A stretch of DNA of 64,000 bases from Plasmodium malariae (Eukaryota > Apicomplexa > Aconoidasida > Haemosporida > Plasmodiidae), in contig NC_041787.1 in the NCBI RefSeq assembly GCF_900090045.1, forward strand, positions 1,384,001 through 1,448,000, written 5' to 3'. Below, piece by piece: positions 1 to 11,251 of this stretch (position 1 is the stretch's first letter; every line of letters begins with the position of its first letter). Position numbers and translations under genes: made by a program. Under the pieces are notes generated by a model. The model was not told where the DNA came from and did not search any database. It saw nothing but the letters and a program-made list of their open reading frames with translations.

Positions 1-2
1 TA

Positions 3-854
3 GAAGTATTAGATGCAAGAGATCCAGTTGGAACAAGATGTAAAAGAGTAGAACAAAATATTAAAAAACATAGATCAAATAAACATATTATTTTACTTAT
101 TAACAAAATTGATTTAATACCTACATCAGTAGCAGAGAAATGGATAAAGCTTCTTTCAAAAGAATATCCCACTATTGCATATCATGCAAGTATTAATAAA
201 CCATTTGGAAAAGATGATTTATTTAATATTATTAGACAGTTTTCTCAATTTTATAAAAATCAAAAAAAGAAGCATATTCATATAGGTTTAATAGGTTATC
301 CAAATGTAGGCAAAAGTGCTATAATTAATTCACTAAAAAAAAAAGTTGTTTGTGTGTCAGCTTCTGTACCAGGTCAAACTAAATATTGGCAATTCATAAA
401 GTTGACTACTAAGATATATTTAATTGATTCTCCAGGAATTGTACCATACAATATTGAAGATTCTGATAAAATTATTAGGAATACTATGAGACTTGAAAAA
501 ATTACCAACCCACATTTTTATATTGATGATATTTTAAAAATTGTTAACAAAAAATATATATTAAATATTTATAAACTACCACAAGACTTAACATTCGAAA
601 ATTCAGAGGAGTTCCTTGAAATTTTGGCCAAAAAAATGGGAAAGCTTCTAAAGGGTGGACAACCTGATATCACCGCTGCTTCGAAAATTATCATAAGTGA
701 CTGGATCAAAGGAAAGATCCCCTACTTCGTCAACCCAGACACGTACTTAAGGGAAGGCAGTGGAGAAAAGCAGATAGGAGTTGAGGAGGGAGAATCGGAG
801 GAATTTGACAAATGCAACGAAAGTAACGGGGAGAAATATGTGGAGGACAAATGA
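3..854 (+). CDS. NOG2: Nucleolar GTP-binding protein 2 (NOG2/GNL2), 3' part
   Basis: The gene enters from the left edge; the reading frame begins at base 3 and 283 codons are visible before TGA. The order of GTPase motifs is circularly permuted, as known for the YlqF/NOG2 family: the G4 motif NKID lies near base 105, followed downstream by the P-loop GYPNVGKS near base 295 and then the G3 motif DSPG near base 427. The stretch after G3 (NTMRLEKITNP, then KMGKLLKGGQPD and the DWIKGKIPYF segment) is typical of NOG2, which acts in the nucleolus and nucleus on pre-60S maturation, rather than of the mitochondrial or cytosolic relatives. The acidic C-terminal tail is shorter than in yeast. The N-terminal NGP1NT region lies outside the window. 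The neighbouring 14-3-3-like gene converges on this one. Confidence 0.87.
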   Translation, partial: EVLDARDPVGTRCKRVEQNIKKHRSNKHIILLINKIDLIPTSVAEKWIKLLSKEYPTIAYHASINKPFGKDDLFNIIRQFSQFYKNQKKKHIHIGLIGYPNVGKSAIINSLKKKVVCVSASVPGQTKYWQFIKLTTKIYLIDSPGIVPYNIEDSDKIIRNTMRLEKITNPHFYIDDILKIVNKKYILNIYKLPQDLTFENSEEFLEILAKKMGKLLKGGQPDITAASKIIISDWIKGKIPYFVNPDTYLREGSGEKQIGVEEGESEEFDKCNESNGEKYVEDK

Positions 855-1860
855 GAAAAATAGATTGTAGACCAATTTAGAGAATGGACCATTTATTTAT
901 TTGCTCGCAGTGACAAATTTGTCATTTCCCTTTTTTTTTAATATCTGATTAATGGATGTTTTAAAAACTTGTAAATATAAATCTTCCAATTTTACGTATT
1001 TATTTTAATCTTAAAAATGCGCTTTTTACATGATTAAGTCAGGTAAATACACTCAGGAAAACACGTTATATTATTAACATGTAATATTTTATTTTTTTTT
1101 TCTTCCGATTTTTGTCGAAATGGCTAAATTTGCACACATTAAGAAACAAAAAAAAAAAAAAAAAAAAAAACTGCCAATTCGCACGAGTATACATATATAT
1201 TTATATATATATATGTGTATATGTGTGTGTATACATATATATTTATGTTTGTGTTTGGTCCTTACGGAGACTTGACATGTTCGAGCGGCACGCAAAAGAA
1301 TTAAGTTAAAATTAAATAAGACCAAATTGAAATAATGCAAATATGTTGAAAAATATTTAAATGTAGATCGTAGTATTTAAAGAGTACCATAAAAGGGAAG
1401 GTGCTACATATATATATGCATATACATGTACATATATCTGTGCATATACATGTACATATATCTGTGCATATACTTGCATGTGCACAACAAGAAAAATCAG
1501 AAAAAACGAGTAAATGTTGCACAGGAGGGTAGGATGATAAGCATTTAACTTTTCCTTAAGGAAGGATCGGCAAAAATTAGGAGCAAAATGAGAAAAACGA
1601 AATGACGTGGGAAACATATCAATAAAAGGGTTATTATGAATATTAATTTTTTTTTTTTTTTTTTTTTTTTGTTTAGAAACTGTATGTATATTTTTAGTGT
1701 TTTCGGTCGTCCAACATATATACGTGTAAACAAATACAAATATATATTTGTGAATGTATATTTGGGTGGATGTGTGGGTGGATGTGTGCACGTATGTACT
1801 TATGTATGTGCGTATGTATGCGTGTACCCCCGGCGTACGGACGCACCTGCTCCTTGTCTA
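855..1860. other. Convergent intergenic region, no gene seen
   Basis: This is the shared 3' flank of NOG2 (+) and the 14-3-3-like gene (-). It holds a long A run near 1148-1170, a (TA/TG)n microsatellite near 1190-1250, about three copies of a 22-bp unit of the type TATCTGTGCATATACATGTA at about 1408-1475, and a T run near 1648-1670. Short open frames here consist only of microsatellite and homopolymer codons and I see no gene. Confidence 0.6.
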
Positions 1861-3648
1861 CTAAAAAGTTAAGAGCAGAATACTGTTTTTATTAATTTTT
1901 TTGGACCACAGTTTTATATTATACCGTATTTTGGTCAGAATTTGTGAACATTTGTATGCCTTTTCAGTATTTTCTATATGCTCTAATAAATTACAAGAAT
2001 TGTCAAAAACTTCAATAGAGATTTGTAAAGCCTTTTGTTCATACCCTAAATTAAAATATAAAAAGTTTATATAATGACTAGCTAGCTGTAAGAAATTAAT
2101 ATCTACTGGTTGTAAATATATTTGTCCTATGTCATAGGCTTTTTTATATGTTTCGTTAGCTAAATGCTCATATTTATATTTGACGCCTGTCTCAGTTATA
2201 TCGGATATTATTTTATACTGATTTGCATTTAAATGAATATAATAAAATTTATTTTTATCTTCATCAATTGTGCTAAAGATCAGGTTTATTATGTTTATAA
2301 GAGCTTCACAATTTAAAAGAAAATCATTTTTTATTTTAAGCCGAATACTGTTACATATATTTTTTTTTTTTACTGGGTCCATGATACATTCCTCACTCGC
2401 TTCTTTTTTTGGTAGGGCATTATTATTATTATTAACACCATTCACATTATTGCTTCTGTTCATGTTATTATAGTTACTATCACTGTGGTGATGGTACGCC
2501 TTAAAGGTTTGTCTATATGATATCATACAGTGGTAACTATAAGCTCTTAGAGTATTTTCTAAGTCTTCTTTTTCCATCTCATTTAATTCTTCCTCTGGGT
2601 TATTTAATCTGTCTAATAACAAAAGTATCGCACAGACGATGGCATAATTATAATCTGAGCATTTATATGATACTTTCAAAAAATTATATATGCTTTTTCT
2701 ATTCATTTTCACATTTAAATTTTCATTAGTACTGCTCCTTACTAATGCTTTGATTTTATTTATACACTCTGCAAAGAGATCACTATATTTTTCTAAAATT
2801 TTTTTTTTTTTAATTTTTATGTTTTCTTCTTTTTCCATTCCATTTTCATCATAATGCACATCTATGTCGTAATCATCATCATTTTTTGAAAAAATCCTTG
2901 GGCTATTAGATTGCGTTTCACTGCAGGGTGGTGTTAGCTTACGATCATTTAGCTCTTGAAAAGATTTTGACATTTTGGCTTTACCTTTACCAATTTTTCT
3001 GTTTTGATAATGGGAAGAAGTAGCAGTAATAGCGGCAGTAGTAGTAGCAGCAGTGGCGGTAGCGGCGGAAGTAATAGTAGTAGCAGCAGCGGCATTTGAG
3101 CTGTTATTGTTTATTCTCACTTTATTATTTTCAAACGATTTTTCCTTATTCTGTTCAGTTTGTTTTTTTGAATTTTTAATTCTATTCAAATTTGTTCTTT
3201 TTTTCGTTAAATTAACACCACAGTTATTTCTGTGAATTTCAACTGAAGGTGGCAATTCGTCTTTATCATTTGGATCATCGACATCATTACTGTTATTATT
3301 AATATTATAATAAATATTGTTTATTCCTTTTTCTCTTTTTTTTGAACAAACATTTTTTTCGCCCTCCATCATTTTATCTCTTACTTGATTTCTTGCGTTT
3401 ACATTTTTGTCCTTCATTATTCTATTAACAATATTTGTTTCTGTTTCTTTCTTTGTGTTCATTTTTATTTTGTTTTTCCCTTCCTCTTTTGAATTTTTAT
3501 GATAATTTTCTTTCTTATTAGACAAGCCATTTTTTTCATTTGATAAAATTATGCTTTTTTTTTTTGATGAAAAAAATGAGGAAGCTGAATTTCTGATATG
3601 TGCATGTATGTCTGTGGACTTCATAGTGGCATCAAGTGGGCTTAACAT
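1861..3648 (-). CDS. Divergent 14-3-3-like protein
   Basis: 595 codons on one exon. Residues 1-280 are low-complexity, Lys/Asn-rich with an Ala/Thr run (about 185-212). Residues about 283-585 fit the nine-helix 14-3-3 fold: ILEKYSDLFAECI matches helix A/B, VSYKCSDYN matches the helix C region, FYYIHLNANQYKIISD matches the FYLKMKGDYYRYLAE helix, AYDIGQIYLQP matches the EALEIAKKEMPP segment, and the end (LTKIRYNIKLW) matches LLRDNLTLW. A Asn/His-rich insert sits near 384-412. 14-3-3 proteins are dimeric phosphoserine adaptors. Here only the Lys of the binding pocket appears kept (K329); the Arg-Tyr pair is K479-I480 and the pocket Asn of helix G is His. I infer altered or lost phosphopeptide binding. 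A second, canonical 14-3-3 is known in Plasmodium; this looks like the divergent paralogue. The first ATG is used; a later in-frame ATG (codon 9) is possible. Confidence 0.75.
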   Translation of the reverse strand: MLSPLDATMKSTDIHAHIRNSASSFFSSKKKSIILSNEKNGLSNKKENYHKNSKEEGKNKIKMNTKKETETNIVNRIMKDKNVNARNQVRDKMMEGEKNVCSKKREKGINNIYYNINNNSNDVDDPNDKDELPPSVEIHRNNCGVNLTKKRTNLNRIKNSKKQTEQNKEKSFENNKVRINNNSSNAAAATTITSAATATAATTTAAITATSSHYQNRKIGKGKAKMSKSFQELNDRKLTPPCSETQSNSPRIFSKNDDDYDIDVHYDENGMEKEENIKIKKKKILEKYSDLFAECINKIKALVRSSTNENLNVKMNRKSIYNFLKVSYKCSDYNYAIVCAILLLLDRLNNPEEELNEMEKEDLENTLRAYSYHCMISYRQTFKAYHHHSDSNYNNMNRSNNVNGVNNNNNALPKKEASEECIMDPVKKKNICNSIRLKIKNDFLLNCEALINIINLIFSTIDEDKNKFYYIHLNANQYKIISDITETGVKYKYEHLANETYKKAYDIGQIYLQPVDINFLQLASHYINFLYFNLGYEQKALQISIEVFDNSCNLLEHIENTEKAYKCSQILTKIRYNIKLWSKKINKNSILLLTF

Positions 3649-5027
3649 TCACACCTGGAAACATATACATATGTGCATATGTATATATGTATATAGATAT
3701 AGATAGATACATACGTACATCCATACGCACGCATACAAGCACGTTTAAATGTTTCTGCCCGTTTTCCGTTCTAAAATATTTTATTTTTACTAAAAAATAA
3801 AAAGGCTTACATCTCATATATTTGAGTAGTTACTATATAACCATATTTTTACTGAAAAAACGTGTTGCTCACTGGTGTATGATCAGTTCGGACGTATTGT
3901 CTATTTACTAATTTGATGAAAGTGTTAACATACAAATGCTATACTTAAAGTTAATTCAAATTTCCAGTTCTTATTTTTATTTTTGGGCGAGCTAAATAGA
4001 TATACATAAAATGTAAAATAAAACTGTATAAGCATAAACATATATTTGGTCTTAAACTGTGCACACAAATGACTCTTTAGCGTTTTTCAGTTTCAATCTG
4101 CCAAAATGCTTGCACTTATATATGTATATATGTGTATATATATGCATAATTAAACTAAGTTTTTTAGTGTATTTAAAGCTGCAAAAAAAAAAAAAAAAAA
4201 AAAAAGGCCGCAGATTGACCGTACAGCAGATTGCCTTTTTTTTTTTTTTTTTTTTTTAAAACCTCAATTTGGTAAAAAGTTTCCTGAACAGTTAATAATA
4301 TTCCTGTCTTCTAAGGAAAAAAAAATAAAATAAAATAAAATAATATAAAATAAAATAAGAAAAAAGGGGGATATAATCCAACTTAGAAAAATAAACAAAT
4401 TAAGCAAATTAAGCAGATTCATCGAATTCATCAAAACTAGCGAACTAAAAGTGGCAACGGCTGTTCATACCTTTTTTTTTAAATTTTCATTATATATAGC
4501 TAAATAATAAAATGCTTTCCCCTTTTAACAGCAAATAATCGCCTATATATATACACATCTTAATTAAATGAAATTATACTTGAAATGGGAAAAACGAGCT
4601 TAAAATATATTAAAATAAGATGCCAGTCGTAAACTCCTTTTCACAACTCCTATATACTGTTAAACGATTGCAAAATATATTTAAAATGAAGCATCTCCAT
4701 ATATCTGTCTATCTATCTATCTATCTATCTATCTATCCATCTGTTTATCTTTTTTTTTTTTTTTTTTTTTTTCGCACTTAAAATAAAATAGTTGTAAAGT
4801 ACAGATATTTTGAATTATCCATCAAACCTCCATATGTTCTTATAAAAAGGAAAAATGCTAAACTGTGGTGTATTAATAATTATATGTACATACAGGTGTT
4901 AATAATTTTTTCCCTTTTTTCTTTTCGTCTATTTGATTGTTATGGTAACAAAAGTATTATCGAGTTGAAAATAGAAGAAAAGCTATGCTTTCGAAAAAAT
5001 CATTTGGCATATAAGCTATATGCATAA

Positions 5028-5029
<2 letters not shown>

Positions 5030-5082
<53 letters not shown>
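5030..5082. repeat. (TA)n dinucleotide tract
   Basis: About 26 uninterrupted TA units. This is a likely length-polymorphic microsatellite in the divergent promoter region. Confidence 0.9.
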
Positions 5083-5085
<3 letters not shown>

Positions 5086-5852
5086 TTTCTCTCTGCGTAC
5101 GAAATTTGCTATACACATTAATTTATATAAAAATGCGTTTTACGGAAAAACAGTCGACGCCCTAAAATAAGAAGAACAATGTAGGGACAAATATAATGGA
5201 AAGGCGTCCTAACGATAAGACCAACAAATGACTTCTATATTTGTAAGAGAATTTTACGGTTGAATCATATTCTTTTATATTTATCCATACTCTTTGGTTT
5301 AACGTGTTAATGTTTGTTTATTAAAAAAAAAAAAAAAAAAGCACTATAGTTGATACGCTTTTAAAGAGGCATTACTTAATGGAGGGGGAAAAGAGGGAGC
5401 TGCATATGCGTCTTTTCTTGCTCTTCTACTTTTATTTTGATTTCCTTTTAAATGAAAAAACGCATACATTGTTTTCATGTAGGGAGTAATAGTTAAACGG
5501 TAAAAAAAATAAATAAATGGTTAGAAAAAAGTGGATTAAAAATGAATGAAGGAAATATATTTCAAGATGAAAAAAATATTTCGTTGCTTGGGCGGTATTG
5601 GCATAGATATAATTTTCTTTTCCAAAAATGAAGAAAATTCTTATATACTAGGTTGTAATTAGTTCTTTCTTTGAACATTTCTGGGTCTCAAGCCAAGAGT
5701 ATAGACAAAATTTACAAAGGAAAAATAATGTACAAACCATGTATTCCCCTTGCTCGTAATAAATGTAAAAAAAAAAAAAAAGAAGGACATACACCCATAA
5801 ATGGCTTTGAGTCCTTGAAAAACAGAAATCCAGAATTGCCTGTATGCTCGTT

Positions 5853-6150
5853 CGTTTGTTTGTGTATTTGTTTGTGTATTTGTTTGTGTATTTGTTTGTG
5901 TATTTGTTTGGGCATTTGTTTGGGCATTTGTTTATGCATTTGTTTGTGCATTTGTTTGGGCATTTGTTTGGGCATTTGTTTGGGCATTTGTTTGGGCATT
6001 TGTTTGGGCATTTGTTTGGGCATTTGTTTGGGCATTTGTTTGGGCATTTGTTTGGGCATTTGTTTGGGCAGTTGTTTGGGCAGTTGTTTGGGCAGTTGTT
6101 TGGGCAGTTGTTTGGGCAGTTGTTTGTGCATTTGTTTGTGCATTTGTGTG
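5853..6150. repeat. 12-bp minisatellite, about 25 units
   Basis: Tandem copies of a unit like TTTGTTTGGGCA. Variants come in blocks (TTTGTTTGTGTA at the start, GGGCA in the middle, GGGCAG near the end), which suggests stepwise expansion of sub-variants. Because the period is a multiple of three, several frames stay open on both strands, but the predicted peptides are pure repeat and have no flanking coding sequence. Confidence 0.9.
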
Positions 6151-7273
6151 TTTCTCTTCGCTTTTTATTTCTTTTTCCACTTTTGACATCCTGGCCGAGG
6201 TCTATATCTCGCTTCGCTTATGTATGTATAAAGTTTTGTTAAGTAATAAAAGGCAGCAATTCTTCAATAATTCAGTTTTTCCAGTACAACACATTTGCGC
6301 ATATGCGTATGTACGCATACTTCCAGTTTTTTTGCCATTTTTAACTCGCTCATGATCCTCGTGAACCTATACATTTTTACAACATTTAAGCAGCGCGTAA
6401 ATACTAATGAGGTTAACTTTAATTCAAAAAAGTGGGAGAAAAAAAAAGGAAAAAAAATGGAACTTCATAATGGTAGATTATAAGCTCTCGAATGGTATTT
6501 TTATGAATGTTTATTATTTATTTTTTTATTTTATTTTATTTTTTTTTTTTTTCCTTATTTTTACTGACGCTTCTTTTCATTTCTGAGAATCATGATCACT
6601 CTAAATATTAGTTTAACTATAGCTACAACTATTACTCTCCCTTTTTTTTTTTTTTTTTTTTTTTAAAACTATTGTTCAGAGAATATGTAGCACTTTCTTC
6701 CTATATGTTTTTTTCTTTTTTGTGCTTCACATTTGAGCGTTCCCTTGGCAAAAAGGGTTTGAGAAAAGTAAACTACAAGAGCTATATTCTCATTTTCCTT
6801 ATCATCATAATGTTTATGCAGAATTAATAAAAAGAGATGAGTTTTTCTTGAGCAGCACAATTTAAGTTAATACCTGTATATCACATTGACAATAATGTAT
6901 ATGTTTAATATATATTCATATTATATACATGTTAATGCATGATATATGGGAATATATATATTTAAGAAAAAAAAAAAAAAAAAAAAAATATAGAAAACTG
7001 CAACGAGTACATACACTGCGAATGTAAAAAATATAAGAAAATTTAATAATATAGAAGAAATAAAGAAATACCGTATTTATGTGATATATAACATATACTT
7101 CTTTCAGAATAGAACCAAGTTAGCGAAAAGGGTTTGGGGCGGGGTAGCAGTCAATTTGTCAGCATATATACACATATGCACAAATAAAACATGTACCCAT
7201 ACTGTTCAGTGTGTTACCTTTACGCATCAAAAGAGCCAATCTGCGCAATATATTTAAAATAAATTGTAAAAAA

Positions 7274-8971
7274 ATGACAACGAACAATGATGTTAATGAG
7301 AATCTGTTATGCGGTGGCGAAGATATATCGGCACTTGTAGTTGATTTGGGGTTCAGTACATCTAAAATAGGACATAATCAAGAAGACACACCAAGAATAT
7401 TTTTGAATAGTATATGTGGAGAGTGTATATTTGAAGAGGGCGTGATGGGTATAAACGGAGGTGCAAATAATGATAATGTTATTTGTAGTAATGGTATTGG
7501 TAATGCCCATGGCAGCAATAGTAGCAGTAGTAGTAGAAGTGGAAGAAGGGAAAGAAGCGAAAGGAGTGGTACAGTTGGCGTACCTGGCATTGGTGGAAGA
7601 GGCCGCAGTAGAAATAGAGGGATAAATGATCTTATGTTTCCCCTAAATTTGTATAACCGAAAAGAACATGTACGAGTGAAACCCCTATTTTGTCGAGACC
7701 AATATAATAATGTAAGTCTTAATAGTGATGTATTTGAAAAAATGTTAGAGTATGCTATTGAAGGGGTAGAAGTACAAAGAGTATATGAATGTACAGATGA
7801 AGTTATAGATTCTATTAAATTAGGTGGGTTAAATTTAAATTTTGAAGAACATCCAATGTTGTTATCAGAATCAAATATACATCATAATAAAATAAGAGAA
7901 GAAATGACTGAAATTTTGTTTGAAAAGTATAACATTCCAGCATTATATTTTGCAAAAAAGGCAAAATTGACATCTTTCAGTTTAGGTAGATCAAATTCAT
8001 TAGTTATTGATATAGGTTTTAGTTCATTAGATATTAATCCAGTATATGAAGGATATGTATTACAAAAAAATTCTTTAGAATATAACATAGGTGGTAATTA
8101 TTTTGATAAATTAATCTATGAAACATTAAAAAAAGATCATATCAATATTATTCCCTATTTCTGTACTAGTTATAATAAATATAATATGTCTTCTGACTTA
8201 TTTAAAAACATTCATAGTTCATATAGAGAAGAAGCCATATTAGATATCGTTCGTTATATGAAGGAAACTGTTTGTAGAATTCGAGTAAACAATGATACAA
8301 ACCTTGGTACCAGGGGCGCGAATGCCACTGCTAAAAGCAGTGCTATTGCTGCTAGTAGTACGAATGTACATAGTAGTACTAACACTGCTAACATTATTAA
8401 TAATACTTCTCTCAATGCTAACGCATCTGACCTTATCACGGCTGCGGGAAGTGCCAATGCTTCTTCCAATGGCAATATTGCAGAGGAGAAGGGAAATGAG
8501 AAAACGCGGAATTACGATTTGAACGATCCATTAAAAGAAGAATATTTCGAACTACCTGATGGATGTAAAATTAATATAGATAAGTATAAGTATGACATAG
8601 GTGAATGTTTGTTTAAGAGTATACCTTTAGAAAATAATTTTAAAGGATTACCGCAGTCCATAATAAATTGCATTTTATCGTCCGATGTTGACATAAGAAA
8701 AGATTTGTTACATTCGATAATAGTAACAGGAGGTTCTTCTTCTTTCCCTGGATTGATAGAACGTTTATATAACTCATTAAAAGAGAAAGAATGTTTTACT
8801 CAATCCATTAAATTAAAAATTTTAAATATGACTTCATATGTAGAAAATAAATATTCATCATGGTTAGGTGGCTCTATATTAGCAAGCCTGGGAACGTTCC
8901 AACAGTTGTGGGTATCAAAGAGGGAATACCTCGATTCGGGGCACAAGCTTATTTTTGATAGGTGCTTCTGA
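7274..8971 (+). CDS. ARP4: Actin-related protein ARP4 (nuclear)
   Basis: 565 codons from the ATG at 7274; upstream in-frame codons contain no better ATG. The actin fold is clear: ALVVDLGFSTSKIG is the phosphate-1 strand, LVIDIGFSSLDINPVYEGY the phosphate-2 loop, and SIIVTGGSSSFPGL the adenine-binding loop. The C-terminus (YSSWLGGSILASLGTFQQLWVSKREY, given here in outline) closely follows ARP4/BAF53 rather than conventional actin or ARP2/3. ARP4 is a subunit of SWR1/INO80/NuA4-type chromatin complexes. Two low-complexity inserts interrupt the fold, a Ser/Arg/Gly-rich one around residues 80-125 and an Ala/Ser/Asn-rich one around 350-420, both usual for Plasmodium. Single exon. The 14-3-3-like gene lies upstream on the other strand, so the two share a 3.6-kb promoter region. 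Confidence 0.88.
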   Translation: MTTNNDVNENLLCGGEDISALVVDLGFSTSKIGHNQEDTPRIFLNSICGECIFEEGVMGINGGANNDNVICSNGIGNAHGSNSSSSSRSGRRERSERSGTVGVPGIGGRGRSRNRGINDLMFPLNLYNRKEHVRVKPLFCRDQYNNVSLNSDVFEKMLEYAIEGVEVQRVYECTDEVIDSIKLGGLNLNFEEHPMLLSESNIHHNKIREEMTEILFEKYNIPALYFAKKAKLTSFSLGRSNSLVIDIGFSSLDINPVYEGYVLQKNSLEYNIGGNYFDKLIYETLKKDHINIIPYFCTSYNKYNMSSDLFKNIHSSYREEAILDIVRYMKETVCRIRVNNDTNLGTRGANATAKSSAIAASSTNVHSSTNTANIINNTSLNANASDLITAAGSANASSNGNIAEEKGNEKTRNYDLNDPLKEEYFELPDGCKINIDKYKYDIGECLFKSIPLENNFKGLPQSIINCILSSDVDIRKDLLHSIIVTGGSSSFPGLIERLYNSLKEKECFTQSIKLKILNMTSYVENKYSSWLGGSILASLGTFQQLWVSKREYLDSGHKLIFDRCF

Positions 8972-11251
8972 ATGTTTTGGAGGCAAAAAATGTGTAGTAT
9001 GTGCGTAAAAAAAGAAGAAAAAAGTGTACACACACATATATGCGCGTATGTTTGTGCGTATGTTTGTGCGTACGTTTGTGCGTATGTTTGTGCGTACGTT
9101 TATGCGTGCGTTTATGCGTGTGTTTGTGCGTACGTTTGTGCGTATGTTTGCGCTTATGTTTGCGCTTATGTTTGTGCGTATGTTTGTGCGTATGTTTGTG
9201 CGTACGTTTGTGCGTATGTTTGCGCTCATGTTTGTTCATGTGCATACGCATGAGTGCCATTCATTCCACAATGTTAAGCAACAGTTATCGATGCCATTCT
9301 TATTTCATGGTACCACCGAAAGTGATATATGTAACTTTGTGCATATTTTTAAAATGTCCTTGGTATTATATTACTGTGAACTGTTTCTGCTGGACGTGCC
9401 TGACGAGTTTCCCCCATCGAACCTTTTGTTTTCCCTCCTATTTAGTTCTACCAATCTGCATACCAATCTGTATATCGGTCTGCTTACAAATCTTCATACC
9501 AGTCTGAATGCCAATTTACATACCAACTTGCGTGTCTATTTATTTATTAACTGTATGATTGTATCCAAAACTACGTAATGATGAATCTACTTGGTGGTTG
9601 TCCTGTTACAGCGCTCATTGCGTTAATTCCCATTATTCTTTTTGTGCTATTTCTTTTTTTTTTTTTTTTTTCCTTTTTTATGTCGTCGTGGAACTAGGTA
9701 TTCATTTGAATAATACATACTACCGCCTGAGAATGTAACAACTTTAACCTAAAATCCTGTGCTTATTTGTAATTTTAAATGTTTGCATTTGAATTGTACA
9801 ATTACAAATACGTCCGCTATGTGTATATACATATATGTATATATGATTATGTACATATACGTGTGTTTTTGTGTATGGGTTTATAATATATATGGTCCAA
9901 TATATATGTTGCCTAACTTGAGGGGCACACACACATAAGAAAAGGTGCACTTCACAAAATCTGTAAGGCGATGCATTTTGTTAGCCTTGAAGATGACGAT
10001 AGTTCGATGTAGAGAATTAATTATATTCAAATGAACGAAAAAGAGAAAGGGAAAAATAAATACTCATCAGTGTATCTGTAAAGGTTTCCCATTTTACGAT
10101 TGGAAAATAGTTCTTTTCATAGACTGGTTTTTAATGCACACCTGTTTGGGTAGATTTTATAGCCGATTGACAGCTTAACCGATTAGCGGATTAACCGCAT
10201 ATCCGCTTAACAGCTGAAGAATCGAAATATTTCCAAGTACTACGCTTCAAAAGGAATTAAAAGTTTATATATTCATAATAATTTAAAAGAAATGATGCAA
10301 ATATATTTTCAGTCAAATAAGTAATTACATATAATAGAAAAAAAGGGAAAAGAATTAAAAGGAGTAAAAGTGTTAATTAAAAATACATAATAATATGTAT
10401 GAGATTTCGTCATATTTTTTTCCAAAAAGAAAAAAAAAAAAAAAAAAAAATAAAAATAAAAATAAAAAAATTGTTTCACTAATGAGATTACGAATAAATA
10501 ATGAACATACACATCACAGTTAATTTTTATAAAAAATTGTGTGCACATGTAGATATGGATTTATAAAAAAAGTACAGGGGATAAATGAAAAAGGAAAAAA
10601 GGGGGCATCCAACTTCTAACTGTTGTGTAGTTGAGGAATAATAAAAGCAATATATGTATGCAAACATGCACACTATAATGACAAAGATGTTTACAATTAT
10701 GTACGTTCACAAGTATACCCGTTCGTACATATTCATTCTCTTATATAGACCCGCTCATACATACACCCGCTTATATATATGTACATACGTCCACCCGCGC
10801 AATGTTTTACCAACCGTGTAGAACTCATTATCACCATTACAAAAAATGTGCGTTGATAAAACTTTACATTCATACATATAAATTAAAAATGTTGGATGAA
10901 TATAATTTTTCATTTACATATAATGAAGATCTTTTTTTTTTGAAAGTACCGATAGGTCCAATGTTAAGGGTCTTGTGGAAAGCGAATAGGGGGAAGGAGA
11001 AATATAATTAAATTACTTTAACTCCACTATTTTATTAGTATGTTTCTTTTATGCACACGACATAAATGTATATTAACTGTTTAGCGAAAAAAAAAAAAAA
11101 AAAAAAATTTAAGAGCACATTTATGCGTACATATTATATACTATATACATATTGTATATGTCCATGGGTATTCCAATTTTCTCCGCTTCTAAACACGCCA
11201 CACCTACCTGCGCTTATAATTACGCTATTTCCATTTTCCCCTCCCAACCCA
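8972..11251. other. Convergent intergenic region between ARP4 and the AlgH-domain gene
   Basis: This 2.3 kb holds the 12-bp repeat at 9043-9241, a GC-richer stretch at about 9245-9440, a degenerate repeat of CATACCAATCTG-like units near 9450-9530, T runs near 9650-9672, a small hairpin at 10185-10207, A runs near 10430-10450 and 11084-11106, and a (TA)-rich CATATATGTA microsatellite near 9825-9850. I find no convincing gene; see the rejected ORF at 10802. Confidence 0.55.
9043..9241. repeat. 12-bp minisatellite, about 16 units
   Basis: Degenerate tandem copies of GTTTGTGCGTAT and close variants (GTTTGTGCGTAC, GTTTGCGCTTAT), starting about 70 bp after the ARP4 stop codon, so probably within its 3' UTR. 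Period 12 keeps four or more frames open on both strands. Confidence 0.88.

Larger units (their letters stand above)
3649..7273. other. Divergent promoter region between 14-3-3-like and ARP4 genes
   Basis: 3.6 kb with no gene I can support. It must hold both upstream regions. Visible structure: A run at about 4182-4204, T run at about 4236-4257, TATC tetranucleotide tract near 4700-4735 followed by a T run near 4749-4772, (TA)n at about 5030-5082, A run near 5322-5340, the 12-bp minisatellite at 5853-6150, a T run near 6642-6664 and an A run near 6966-6988. Long dA:dT tracts are common in Plasmodium promoters; specific factor sites cannot be assigned by eye. Confidence 0.6.

Noticed and set aside
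5671..6242. Long open frames on both strands over the 12-bp minisatellite
   Set aside because: They consist almost only of the repeat translated in different frames; the period of 12 keeps frames open. No flanking conserved coding sequence or start context.
7211..7273. Longer N-terminus for ARP4
   Set aside because: The open frame upstream has no ATG; the first ATG (7274) puts the actin fold at the expected distance.
10802..11011. 69-codon plus-strand ORF
   Set aside because: The last 40 residues look somewhat protein-like, but there is no family resemblance, no splice partner and an AT-rich composition typical of intergenic DNA.
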